This document shows, piece by piece, positions 34,838 to 43,283 of a stretch of DNA of 64,000 nucleotides. This DNA is from Flammeovirgaceae bacterium UBA7330. GTDB lineage: Bacteria; Bacteroidota; Bacteroidia; Cytophagales; Cyclobacteriaceae. The position numbers and the translations under genes were made by a program. The number at the start of each line of letters is the position of its first letter. The first letter of the stretch is position 1. Location: NCBI GenBank assembly GCA_002471275.1, contig DKPQ01000017.1:372001-436000 (forward strand). Reading direction: 5' to 3'. The notes under the pieces were generated by a model. The model was not told the DNA's origin and ran no database searches. It saw only the letters and a list, made by a program, of their open reading frames with translations.

Positions 34838-36238
34838 TTACTTCTTGTTATCCACCATTTTCGTAGCAACAAATTCTTTCATCTGTCCTTTTGCCGGTTC
34901 GCCATCCAGGTAAAATAGAGCTAAAGGCGCTTTGGTTGTGGCGTCAAATGCATCCGTCCACTTAGGTACGCTTAAGTTACTCAGGCTCTTGGTGGATATC
35001 GGCATGTAATTGATGTCAACTTTTACAGGAGATTGTAGCCATCCGGTCCATGATTCGGTCTGTACCTTTTGGACCTTATTTGTTTGAGAAGTATTTGTTT
35101 GGGAGGTCACATTGATTTCTCCCCGGGCTTTGGCGTAATTCACAAACATTACCTGGGTCCTTTCTACCTCATCTAATTTCACCCTTTCAATTTTAAAATT
35201 GTTGGCCATATTTCGTTGGCACATCAACAATTCCAGTCTGCCATCTTCAATTCGGATACCGGCACCGAAACGCATACCCGGACGATTGGCCAGGAGCTCC
35301 CCAGCAGATTTTAATAGTGGTGCTCCAATCGAAACAATTTGTGTAACGACCTCCCGCTTCTGCACAGGCGTGCCATCTGGCTCCACCAGCTTAAACATTT
35401 TCACTTCATTGCCAACGAGCATCAGGTTAAGAATGGCTGGCATACCTTCATCATTGGTATTGTAATAAAAACCCCAGATAGATTGGTCTGAAGCAGTGAT
35501 TAGATTGAGTCCTGCTCCGGCACCAAATCTTGTATAGTAGGCGATAGGGTCTTTTCGCCAGGTAGTTATGTTTTCATTTTCTGTGCGGTATAATGCCACA
35601 CGACCATTGCTGAAGTCCTGATCTGCCAGCAAATACCAGCATTTGTTTTGCGTGCTGTAGGTAAGTCCTGCTCCTCCGCAGTTCATGTCGTTTTGAGTGA
35701 TCCTGCTGACTTCCACTGAGCAGAACGGGTCTTTTTCCAGGTCAAAGATCTGAATGACTGAAGCTTGTGCCCGCTCGATCCCAACCATCTGGTTTGTGCC
35801 ATAGGCGGCTTCCAGGGCTATTGTCAGATACTTGCCGGTCACCTGGATGGAGCAGGGATGCTCATATCCTTTTTCCAAATCAATAAGTTTGCCTTCATTC
35901 GTTTTGATGTTATAGACCCAAAGCTTTCCATATGCCTGGGACTGCTCCTTTTTGGTGACTATGGTTTTAGCATCTACAAGTTTTCCATCACTAAATGCTA
36001 CATATACATAGTCCTTGTACTGACCGATAGCCTGGGCATGCCACCCACCAAGCAGCGTAGTTAGACTCAGACTTGTGCCATTGAGCTCCTCTTGTGCGGA
36101 AACAGATCGGGCCATCATACTGAGTAATTTTGGCTGATCCCCTTGCAACCAGCTGATATCTATTGGCTTAGTTGGTTGGCTGAAAGCCATGGATCCAAAA
36201 AGGAAAGTGGCACATATTATGAATGAAATACTTTTCAT
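34838..36238 (-). CDS. Hypothetical secreted protein, probably beta-propeller
   Basis: 466 aa with a signal peptide (about 1-21, ends AFSQ). Many strands of WD/YVTN-like character (KDYVYVAFSDGKLV, GKLWVYNIKTNEGKLI, QIFDLEKDPFCSVEV, GGAGLTYSTQNKCWYLLADQ) suggest a propeller. No catalytic residues can be named and the family is not recognised. Single gene. Confidence 0.6.
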   Translation of the reverse strand: MKSISFIICATFLFGSMAFSQPTKPIDISWLQGDQPKLLSMMARSVSAQEELNGTSLSLTTLLGGWHAQAIGQYKDYVYVAFSDGKLVDAKTIVTKKEQSQAYGKLWVYNIKTNEGKLIDLEKGYEHPCSIQVTGKYLTIALEAAYGTNQMVGIERAQASVIQIFDLEKDPFCSVEVSRITQNDMNCGGAGLTYSTQNKCWYLLADQDFSNGRVALYRTENENITTWRKDPIAYYTRFGAGAGLNLITASDQSIWGFYYNTNDEGMPAILNLMLVGNEVKMFKLVEPDGTPVQKREVVTQIVSIGAPLLKSAGELLANRPGMRFGAGIRIEDGRLELLMCQRNMANNFKIERVKLDEVERTQVMFVNYAKARGEINVTSQTNTSQTNKVQKVQTESWTGWLQSPVKVDINYMPISTKSLSNLSVPKWTDAFDATTKAPLALFYLDGEPAKGQMKEFVATKMVDNKK

Positions 36239-36476
36239 GCGGTGTCTGAATTTAATCTTCGATAACCTGCAATGGTTTTGGTACTATGAAGCTAGTGAAA
36301 TCTTGTATTACTCACAACCAACAGAGATTGTTTTATCTCTTTTCCATTTTGCAGTGAAACATATGATATTAAAGTTTCTCTTTTTTTGATTTTAGCTGAC
36401 GAGTATATAATTTGGGAGATTATCAATAATCGTCTCACTCAGGGATAATTTTTTTACCACAATCAATCTAACTTTT

Positions 36477-37025
36477 ATGAAAAAGAGCACCCGATTACTC
36501 TTCTTATTTATTTTAACAATTATTACCTCCTCATGTAATGAAGATGAAGGTATGGATCCTGAGGCACAAGGAACTGCTACATTTACAGTCTCCGGAGAGA
36601 TCAGCCAATCTTTGGATTACGAAGAGGTAGAATTTGCCTATACGGTCAGTTCTGTGAGTGGTGGAGAGATCAGTTCGTTTACTCTTTATGTGGGGAATTA
36701 CCCTGCTACTAAAACTGCGTTAACTATTTCGATTGTTGACCAGGGAAATGCTACCGGGTTCGATGAAAAAGCATATACTTATGAAGAACTCACATCAGCT
36801 TCTACCTCCAGCTCCACTTCCGGTTTCATTTCTACCTATGTCACAGAGACTGATGCTTATTCGATCAATCCTGATGCCGCCGAAGTGAATAAACTAACAT
36901 TTACAAAAATCACTGATTCTTTGATCGAGGGGAGCTTCGAACTCAATCTGGAAAACAATATTTCAAACGAGAAAATTAATTTGTCCGGTACCTTTAAAGC
37001 GGTTGGGGAGGCTGCTAAGATTTAA
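36477..37025 (+). CDS. Hypothetical lipoprotein
   Basis: 182 aa. Lipobox ends at C20 (TSSCNEDEG). The mature protein is Ser/Thr-rich and strand-rich (TFTVSGEISQSLDYEEVEFAY, SFTLYVGNYPATKTALTISIVDQ, ISLSGTFKAVG), of the type of small all-beta surface lipoproteins in Bacteroidota (DUF6252-like). No function can be assigned. A strong terminator follows at 37034-37072. Confidence 0.65.
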   Translation: MKKSTRLLFLFILTIITSSCNEDEGMDPEAQGTATFTVSGEISQSLDYEEVEFAYTVSSVSGGEISSFTLYVGNYPATKTALTISIVDQGNATGFDEKAYTYEELTSASTSSSTSGFISTYVTETDAYSINPDAAEVNKLTFTKITDSLIEGSFELNLENNISNEKINLSGTFKAVGEAAKI

Positions 37026-37033
37026 TGGTTGAT

Positions 37034-37072
37034 TTATTCCTGTCATTTGCTTTTGCTAAGTGACAGGAATAA
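37034..37072. terminator. Terminator hairpin
   Basis: TTATTCCTGTCA pairs perfectly with TGACAGGAATAA (12-bp arms, 15-base loop), 9 bp after the stop of the lipoprotein gene, followed by AT-rich sequence. Confidence 0.8.
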
Positions 37073-37106
37073 TATTTACCTAGCTATCAAAATGAGGAAT
37101 CTCTGA

Positions 37107-37364
37107 TGTAATTGCCCACCTCTTCATCAGCCACATTCTCATCGAAAGAATTTCGATAAGGAGGCCTATGGTAAAGTACGTTCCGGAAGAGCTCTAGTTT
37201 TCAATGAAAGTTCTGAAGAGTTTATGATGTCATTAAAAGCCAGACTGAAAGAGGAACAAAGGTTAAGTCTGATTAGAGGGATCATTAGATTTACTATTTC
37301 ATTGGTACTTGGGATAATTTCTCTATACTTCCTCGGTTGGGCAATTCTGGCAGTTTTTTATTAA
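37107..37364 (+). pseudogene. Remnant or start-less small gene with one membrane helix
   Basis: An open frame of 85 codons runs from just after a TGA at 37104-37106 to TAA at 37362-37364. Residues in the first half (HRKNFDKEAYGKVRSGRALVFNE) look like real coding sequence, but no start codon precedes them. The first ATG pair (37224-37229) would give 46 residues (MMSLKARLKEEQRLSLIRGI...), including a membrane helix. I read it as a small gene that lost its start, or a short gene starting at 37224. Confidence 0.4.
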
Positions 37365-37396
37365 TTCATTTGGACCCATATTTGAAAATCTCAAAC

Positions 37397-37733
37397 CTAG
37401 CCGTTTATTTCTACCAGAGGTTCTCCACTTTCAATTAAATCAAGAGCCGTTTGAAGATTTTCCTTGAGGATTAATCGCATTTTTTGATTGGATGTATTTC
37501 CACAGGTAATTAGGATGACATTGGGAGGTGGACCATGGTCTTTTACAAGTTGAACAAAGTCATCATCTTTAGAAATTAAAACAACATTGTCTCCTTGCTT
37601 CTTTGAAAATTTCAATATCAGATGATTTGAGCAGTTCTAGTGATCTGAGAGATTTGGCACGAAGTTTTGTGAAATTTTGATTTATCCAAAGTGCGATTGA
37701 AGGAGATAATTGAGCATCTATCCAGATGTCCAT
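37397..37733 (-). pseudogene. DUF5615 (PIN-like) toxin, frameshifted
   Basis: It starts MDIWIDAQLSPSIALWINQNF at the ATG at 37733-37731 and reads SLRSLELLKSSDIEIFKEA in this frame, then runs into a stop. The rest of the domain (QGDNVVLISKDDDFVQLVKDHG, then LILKENLQTALDLIESG) is in another frame and ends at 37397. The aspartates of the PIN-like site (D6, and the DDDF motif) are thus split between two frames. The break sits at AAAGAAGCAAGG, consistent with loss of one 8-bp copy of a repeat. It follows the DUF433 antitoxin by 1 bp. Confidence 0.75.
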
Positions 37734-37734
37734 A

Positions 37735-37965
37735 TTATGCAGCAACTATAGGATGGTCGAATCTGCTGCTTGCATACCTTAAAACAGCTTCTATATCTTC
37801 CGGTTCCAAATCAGGCAGTTCTTCCAGTACCTGGGATTGAGTCAATCCTGATGCAAGCAGGTCCAGTACATCAATCACACGAATTCTCATACCTCTTAAG
37901 CATGGTCTACCGCCACATTGGTCAGGATTAATTGTGATTCTCTGCCTCCAGTTTTTTTCGTTCAT
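37735..37965 (-). CDS. DUF433 antitoxin
   Basis: 76 aa from ATG 37965 (a longer start at 38004 is possible but adds an atypical leader). DUF433 signature: WRQRITINPDQCGGRPCLRGMRIRVIDVLDLLASGLTQSQVLEELPDLEPEDIEAVLRYA. It forms a helix-turn-helix-like DNA-binding fold and pairs with a DUF5615 PIN-like toxin. Its stop is one base from the toxin start, as usual for the pair. The toxin is frameshifted, so this may be an orphan antitoxin. Confidence 0.88.
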   Translation of the reverse strand: MNEKNWRQRITINPDQCGGRPCLRGMRIRVIDVLDLLASGLTQSQVLEELPDLEPEDIEAVLRYASSRFDHPIVAA

Positions 37966-38075
37966 TACGTTACATATGGAAAGTCTTCTATCCAAATTTA
38001 ACAAAAATGTACATTGTTTGATTCCTCAATAAAGTTTGCATAGTGTTGCTTTTTGTAATACGGCTCAAAAAATCC

Positions 38076-39128
38076 CTATCTCTTCTTCTTCATTTGCTTC
38101 ACAATCTTGCTAAATTCTTTTCCCTGTTTCCTGCGTTCAGCTTCGGTCATTTCGAAATGCTGCCTTTCACGTTGCATTTTCATGTAGTTGGCATATGTTT
38201 CTCTGGATACTTCTCCATTTTCAACCGCTCTGATCACCGCACATCCTGGTTCGTTGATATGTGAGCAATCGGAGAATTTACAAGTACCTTCATAAGCACT
38301 GATAGTCTCGAAGGCCGATTCCAGTCCTTCCTCTGAGCCCAGAGTGCCCACCTCACGCATGCCCGGATTATCAATCAGAATGCCGCCTCCTGGTAAAACC
38401 ATCAACTCCCTGTGAGTGGTAGTATGCTGACCCTTATGAGTGGTCTCACTGAGCGACTTCGTTTGCATTCTTGTAGCACCCAGAAGGTTGTTGATTAATG
38501 TGGATTTACCCACTCCTGATGAGCCCAATAGGCAATAGGTAACTCCTTCTTTGAAAAAACCTACAAGGCCTGCCAAACCATCTTGTTCTGTATTGCTGAT
38601 CGGAATAATCTGAACTGAGGGATGACGGTCGATAATCGATTTAACCATTGTCTCCAGGTCTTCTTTACTTACGAGGTCAATTTTGTTGAGTAAAATAACC
38701 GGATCAGTGTTTGTGGACCTGATCAGAGCCAGGTATCGCTCAATTCTATTGATGTTGAAGTCTCTGTCAACAGCTTGCACAATGAGAGCCACATCCACAT
38801 TTGTTGCTATGATTTGCTTTTCGCCATGACTACCAACTGCCGGCCGCTCAAGTACTGATTTTCTGGGTAAGATACGCTGGATGATTGCAGCATTGTCATA
38901 TGGCAGGATCTCTACCCAGTCCCCTACAGCGGGCAGATCTGCCCTGCTGGTGGCTGTAAAACGAAGCTTGCCGATGATTTCCGCATCCAGCAGGCCTGTT
39001 TCAGACATGACCGTGTAGCGATCTTTGTGTTCGGTAACCACCCGGGCCAGGGTATATCCTGTGTCAGGGTTGGGTATATAATGAATAGATTTTAGATACA
39101 CGTTGTATCCTAATGCTTTTAGGTTCAT
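38076..39128 (-). CDS. rsgA: Ribosome small-subunit GTPase RsgA
   Basis: 350 aa from ATG 39128 (the frame is open to 39200). OB-fold (LARVVTEHKDRYTVM, GDWVEILPYD), then a circularly permuted GTPase with motif order G4-G5-G1-G3: LLNKIDLV (G4), GSSGVGKSTLINNLLG (G1), DNPGMREVG (G3). A C-terminal zinc-finger has CKFSDCSHINEPGCAV. It binds the 30S decoding centre and releases RbfA late in ribosome maturation. Normal length. Confidence 0.95.
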   Translation of the reverse strand: MNLKALGYNVYLKSIHYIPNPDTGYTLARVVTEHKDRYTVMSETGLLDAEIIGKLRFTATSRADLPAVGDWVEILPYDNAAIIQRILPRKSVLERPAVGSHGEKQIIATNVDVALIVQAVDRDFNINRIERYLALIRSTNTDPVILLNKIDLVSKEDLETMVKSIIDRHPSVQIIPISNTEQDGLAGLVGFFKEGVTYCLLGSSGVGKSTLINNLLGATRMQTKSLSETTHKGQHTTTHRELMVLPGGGILIDNPGMREVGTLGSEEGLESAFETISAYEGTCKFSDCSHINEPGCAVIRAVENGEVSRETYANYMKMQRERQHFEMTEAERRKQGKEFSKIVKQMKKKR

Positions 39129-39354
39129 TGTATATGAATAATGTTTAAAAAGATAAACTTGAAAGGGATGTTTGCCTGAGAGTATATCGTTGACCAACAC
39201 AATATAAGATCATCTCCGGATGCTTTGAGATAGCGCAGGAGAGATATTTGTCAGCAACGATATGGCTTATACAATGACCATCAGATGCAAAAGTAGTGAT
39301 TTTGCAGAATATTTATTTCAGTCCCTGATCTTCATGGATTTTTTCTATATCCAC

Positions 39355-39501
39355 CTAAGACTTCCTTAAGATAAAATTATTGGATTTAATGATCTTCTTC
39401 GTTTCATAAAGTGCCATGGTTTTTGATAATTCCAGGAACCTGTTGATTCTTTCCGAGGGCGTTAAATCAAGAAATTCTTTAATCCAGAAGAGTTCATTAA
39501 T
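39355..39501 (-). pseudogene. Small-gene remnant related to the 57844-58020 gene
   Basis: The 48-codon frame ends TAG at 39355. It reads INELFWIKEFLDLTPSERINRF then LELSKTMALYETKK and NFILRKS. It matches the 58-residue protein at 57844-58020 in FLxLxPSERVxRFLELS and NFILxK. The only start-like codon is ATT at 39501-39499, directly after the TGA of the upstream gene. Thus either a translationally coupled gene with a rare start, or a truncated remnant. Confidence 0.5.
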
Positions 39502-39504
39502 TGT

Positions 39505-39981
39505 TCACTCATCATCCCTGGGCAAATCCTCATCGGGGTCATGATCGAAGGGACTTACTCCGGGAGGGTTGAACAAACCCCAGCGATCGATCTCATAATC
39601 CCATGGATCAAACGTCTTGACCCAATCGATAAACAGAAGTCGAAATTCCTCAATGAGATCCCGAACCATTTGAAAATAATCTACTTCCTTGAAGCCATAC
39701 ATCTCAAGGGCATGATTTTGGACCATCAGGTCTCGTGCCGCCTTACGGATTAGCGTGGCAGATTCCATTTTCAGATCATACATATCCATCACTGCCGCCC
39801 CTGATACTTTGGTAGACAATATCAAGGCATCACCGAGCATTTGGTCTTTGACAATGTTTAGGTGCTTATCTTCAGGAGGAATGAGTTCTGCTATTAAATG
39901 CACGGTATCAAATATTTCAAGGCCTTTTTGGTAAAGCTGAAGTTCCTCTGGTGAGAAGTGCTCTGTGTGGTCAAAATTCAT
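39505..39981 (-). CDS. Hypothetical helical protein
   Basis: 158 aa, mainly helical: EELQLYQKGLEIFDTVHLIAELIP, DALILSTKVSGAAVMDMYDLKMESATLIRKAARDLMVQ, VDYFQMVRDLIEEFRLLFIDWVKTFDPWDYE, ending in an acidic tail (DPDEDLPRDDE). The helical bundle pattern resembles small Bacteroidota proteins sometimes found near toxin-antitoxin genes; no family name is certain. It is directly followed by the small remnant at 39355-39501. Confidence 0.6.
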   Translation of the reverse strand: MNFDHTEHFSPEELQLYQKGLEIFDTVHLIAELIPPEDKHLNIVKDQMLGDALILSTKVSGAAVMDMYDLKMESATLIRKAARDLMVQNHALEMYGFKEVDYFQMVRDLIEEFRLLFIDWVKTFDPWDYEIDRWGLFNPPGVSPFDHDPDEDLPRDDE

Positions 39982-40052
39982 TTTAAATACCGCTCCTTTA
40001 CACGAATGTAGAAATGTTCAATTTGGTAACTTTTTACGGATTAGACAAAAGA

Positions 40053-40083
40053 AAACCGGAGAAGATTTGTTCCTCCCCGGTTT
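40053..40083. terminator. Terminator hairpin of the metalloprotease gene
   Basis: AAACCGG (40053-40059) pairs with CCGGTTT (40077-40083), located between the metalloprotease stop (minus strand) and the upstream-facing hypothetical gene at 39505-39981. Confidence 0.6.
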
Positions 40084-40103
40084 GAATAGATATCATCGAA
40101 TTG

Positions 40104-41075
40104 TCAGTTGTTTGGCCACATACTCCAATTGCTGCAGTGACCGGCCCGGTCTGTTCTTTTGATCGAGGTTTGGATGCCTGTGTATCCGGCATTCATGACG
40201 GCTCTTGGAGCAAAATGGAATTCTCCATTTGATTCCGTCTGAAATAGGGTGCCAAAGTGTGCCTGGCTCAGTCCATGACCCGCCTCATGTAACGCCACGG
40301 TCTCTACATCAATATGGTTTCCAATGGCCCACGAAAACTCATCGTTGTAATAAATATCTCTGAAGGCAACATCATCTTTTCCATTGTTGTCGATGTCACT
40401 TGGATTGCCATCGTCATCCAGCCAGATGAATGTGAAAGTGACACCAAGCACATTGCTTCCTGGTCCGTAAATGGCATCTGTTACCGTGGTATTAAAACCT
40501 GAATGCATGATGTCTGTAAAGAAGAAAGATCCCTCAACTCCATTAGTTACCAGTGCTTCCACATAGCCCAGATCAAAGTTACTGGCACCCAGGTTAGTGA
40601 TGATCAGTCCGTCGGAGCAGGTTACACCATCCCAGGTACTCATCGCACTTAAAACAGCAGCATCTGTATCTCCTTGTGAAAGCCCGCTGGAAGTAGCACC
40701 TTCAGTACCATCTCTGGCATAGGCAATATCGAGGAAACCGCCTCTTCTGGGGTCTCCCGGTACAAAATCGGCGGACAATTGTTTGTTACCCCGGTTGTTG
40801 AAGTATACGACAATTCCTTCGCCGTCAGCAGCGTAAGCTTCAATCGCTGATAGCTGAAGGTTTTGTGATATCAGCGCTTCATTGGCAGTGGACATAAAAC
40901 CCTCAATATCCCCTGACAAGCGTGCACTTGATAGATTACCAGCATCTATCTCAGCGGTTTTCAATCGTTCTCTGTTGAAGTCTTCAGTGAGTTTTGGAGA
41001 TTGGTCATCCTGATCGGTACAGGATATGGTAACAAAGAGTAATAGAATAGCAGCGTATAAAATATTTCGTTTCAT
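40104..41075 (-). CDS. Matrixin-like zinc metalloprotease lipoprotein
   Basis: 323 aa. Lipobox ends at C19. The mature protein has a strand-rich N-terminal part and a metzincin site HEAGHGLSQAH near residue 260 (three His zinc ligands, catalytic Glu), followed by a downstream Met-turn-like APRAVMNAGY. This is the matrixin (M10-like) consensus of reprolysin/matrixin-family proteases. Location: outer surface. A terminator (40053-40083) follows. Confidence 0.85.
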   Translation of the reverse strand: MKRNILYAAILLLFVTISCTDQDDQSPKLTEDFNRERLKTAEIDAGNLSSARLSGDIEGFMSTANEALISQNLQLSAIEAYAADGEGIVVYFNNRGNKQLSADFVPGDPRRGGFLDIAYARDGTEGATSSGLSQGDTDAAVLSAMSTWDGVTCSDGLIITNLGASNFDLGYVEALVTNGVEGSFFFTDIMHSGFNTTVTDAIYGPGSNVLGVTFTFIWLDDDGNPSDIDNNGKDDVAFRDIYYNDEFSWAIGNHIDVETVALHEAGHGLSQAHFGTLFQTESNGEFHFAPRAVMNAGYTGIQTSIKRTDRAGHCSNWSMWPNN

Positions 41076-41277
41076 AGCGGTAATGGTTTAAATGGTTAGA
41101 CTAATAAATCTAATTAATTTAAATAGATAATTAACGGTATAGTTGGTTTATTTAGATGAATTACAGGCCGGATATGCCTATACCTTCATTACCCCATGGT
41201 TTTCTAGTCAGGAAAATATACTTTTAACAGCCATTGAATGCTGAGCCTGATGACCCTCCCTGATATAACACTGACAA

Positions 41278-42654
41278 TTGAGTAGTCCTGACAACCATAT
41301 TACACTCTCGGAACTTACTCAGCACATCAAAGGGGTGATCAATGCAGCTTTTGCTTCAGAATCCTATTGGGTAATAGCAGAGATCTCCGGACATAAAATG
41401 TACATGGATGGGGACAGACATTATTTCGACTTTGTGGAAAAGGCCGATGAAAGCAGCGAGACCACGGCCAAGATTCGGGGTATCGCCTGGAGGGAAGGAT
41501 CGGAGAGCATCAAATCCTTCGAGCAGCAGACCGGACAAATATTTAAGGACGGAATAGAGATTTTGGCCCGGGTAAAAGTGGAGTATCAAATCAAATATGG
41601 TATACAGCTTATCCTACTAGACATAGACCAAAACTGGACGCTGGGCAACCTGGAAAAGCAGCGTCAGGCTACCCTGGCACGGCTTGTAGCAGAGAATCCG
41701 GATGCTATTTGGAAGGTGGGTGATGAATATATCACCACTAATAAAAAAGCAGTCTTCAATGCTGTAATTCAAAACATTGCCATTATTGGATCCCCCAATT
41801 CAGAAGGATACAAAGATTTTATTGGTGTGTTGGAGGCCAACCAGTTTAATTACCGATTTGATATTGATAATTACCAGTCGGCGGTCCAGGGTGCTGAGGC
41901 CCATGCTGAGATCGTCAGCCGGCTGGTGGCTATTTATCAATCAGGCAAAAAATATGATTGTGTGGTGATCATCAGGGGAGGGGGCGCCAAGACAGATTTC
42001 CTGGTTTTTGACAATTACTTGTTGGCCAAAGCGGCTGCCAGGTTTCCGATCCCCATCATTACGGGTATCGGTCATTCTACGGACATCAGCATCGTGGATA
42101 TGATGGTCAACACCCGGACAAACACGCCTACCAAAGCCGCTGAATTTGTTGTCCTTCACAACCGGAATTTTGAAGATCAGATCCTTAATTTACAGAAAAA
42201 TATTACCATTAAAACCCAGCGATTGTTAGCATCAGCCTTGTCTCGTATCACAACAGCTAATCTTACAGTCATTAATAATTCCAGGTTACTGCTGACAAAC
42301 CATAAAGATGCCCTGAGTGAGATGGCTAATCAAATGAATGTACGGCCCCGTATTGCTGTGGCGCATAAGCTCCAGGAGCTGGAAAACGTTAAATCCAATA
42401 TGCATAGCAATACCCGCAAGTATTTAGCTAATTTAGATGGGTATTTGAATCATTATCAATCACTGATACGAATGGCAAAACCTGAGAGCATCCTGAAGAG
42501 AGGATTTGCTATCGTATCACAGGATGGAAAACCTGTTGGTAATCCTGAAAAATTGCGTACGGATAGTCAATTGAAGGTGATCATGCATAAGTATGATATC
42601 GAAACGAAAATAACAGCCAAACGAAAACGAGCAGATGGAGAATCTTACCTATGA
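41278..42654 (+). CDS. xseA: Exodeoxyribonuclease VII large subunit
   Basis: 458 aa, TTG start at 41278. N-terminal OB-fold domain (ITLSELTQHIKGVINAAFASESYWVIAEISGHK), then the catalytic domain: IIRGGGAKTDFLVFDNYLLAKAAARFPIPIITGIGHSTDISIVDMMVNTRTNTPTKAAEFV, and a long helical C-terminal part ending KRGFAIVSQDGKPV. With XseB it degrades single-stranded DNA from both ends. It overlaps xseB by 20 bp. Length typical. Confidence 0.95.
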   Translation: MSSPDNHITLSELTQHIKGVINAAFASESYWVIAEISGHKMYMDGDRHYFDFVEKADESSETTAKIRGIAWREGSESIKSFEQQTGQIFKDGIEILARVKVEYQIKYGIQLILLDIDQNWTLGNLEKQRQATLARLVAENPDAIWKVGDEYITTNKKAVFNAVIQNIAIIGSPNSEGYKDFIGVLEANQFNYRFDIDNYQSAVQGAEAHAEIVSRLVAIYQSGKKYDCVVIIRGGGAKTDFLVFDNYLLAKAAARFPIPIITGIGHSTDISIVDMMVNTRTNTPTKAAEFVVLHNRNFEDQILNLQKNITIKTQRLLASALSRITTANLTVINNSRLLLTNHKDALSEMANQMNVRPRIAVAHKLQELENVKSNMHSNTRKYLANLDGYLNHYQSLIRMAKPESILKRGFAIVSQDGKPVGNPEKLRTDSQLKVIMHKYDIETKITAKRKRADGESYL

Positions 42655-42850
42655 AGAAGCCTACAAGGAGCTGAAAATGATCGCCGCTGAGATCGAGAAT
42701 GAGACGGTTTCCATCGATGTATTAAGCGAGAAGGTAAAGCGCGCCTCTTCTCTGATTCAGTATTGCCAGGAAAAGCTTCGTTCAACAGAGTCGGAGGTGA
42801 ACAAGATCATCAAACAAATGGACGCCAAGCCCCGTCCGGATGAGTTGTAG
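42635..42850 (+). CDS. xseB: Exodeoxyribonuclease VII small subunit
   Basis: 71 aa: LTYEEAYKELKMIAAEIENETVSIDVLSEKVKRASSLIQYCQEKLRSTESEVNKI, the two-helix XseB pattern that wraps around the large-subunit helices. It overlaps the xseA end, so translation is coupled. Normal length. Confidence 0.93.
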   Translation: MENLTYEEAYKELKMIAAEIENETVSIDVLSEKVKRASSLIQYCQEKLRSTESEVNKIIKQMDAKPRPDEL

Positions 42851-42907
42851 ATATATGTTGTCTGGGAATTCGAAAATTCCTGTTTCCTCCTAACTTATTC
42901 AAAGGCG

Positions 42908-43132
42908 TTAGTTATTGAGATCTTTTAACCCTTTTCTGAGCTCTTCAATGCCAGGAAAGTCAGGGTCTGGTTCGATGTGATTGATCCATTCTCCCCATTT
43001 TTTGTCAGTATCGTTTTTCAAAAGCAATTCTACCGCTTTCCGAATAGCGCCATTTGTAGTCATGCCCTTACTTTTGACATATGCATCGAATTGCTTCTTG
43101 AGGGAATCAGGTAAATAAACGGATATACTCAT
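42908..43132 (-). CDS. Ribbon-helix-helix (CopG/Arc-type) protein, orphan
   Basis: 74 aa. SISVYLPDSLKKQFDAYVKSKGMTTNGAIRKAVELLLK is a ribbon-helix-helix DNA-binding domain; the tail (WGEWINHIEPDPDFPGIEELR) resembles the toxin-binding end of antitoxins. No toxin gene lies beside it on either side. A near-perfect inverted repeat at 43135-43159 touches the start codon and is the likely operator. Confidence 0.78.
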   Translation of the reverse strand: MSISVYLPDSLKKQFDAYVKSKGMTTNGAIRKAVELLLKNDTDKKWGEWINHIEPDPDFPGIEELRKGLKDLNN

Positions 43133-43134
43133 TG

Positions 43135-43159
43135 TAATATATTATACCATAATATGTTA
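43135..43159. promoter_or_regulatory. Operator-like inverted repeat of the RHH gene
   Basis: TAATATATTAT (43135-43145), spacer ACC, ATAATATGTTA (43149-43159): 11-bp arms with one mismatch, beginning 3 bp upstream of the RHH gene's ATG. It is positioned for autoregulation by the RHH dimer. Confidence 0.65.
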
Positions 43160-43283
43160 CCGAATATAAATTGATTTGGTTAATGATAAAACTAATTTAC
43201 AATGTTCCTGATCAGTGATATCTGGGGTGATGGGATTCTTCCCGGTAAGACCTTTGAGTAAAGAATTTCACCAAAAATCAATT

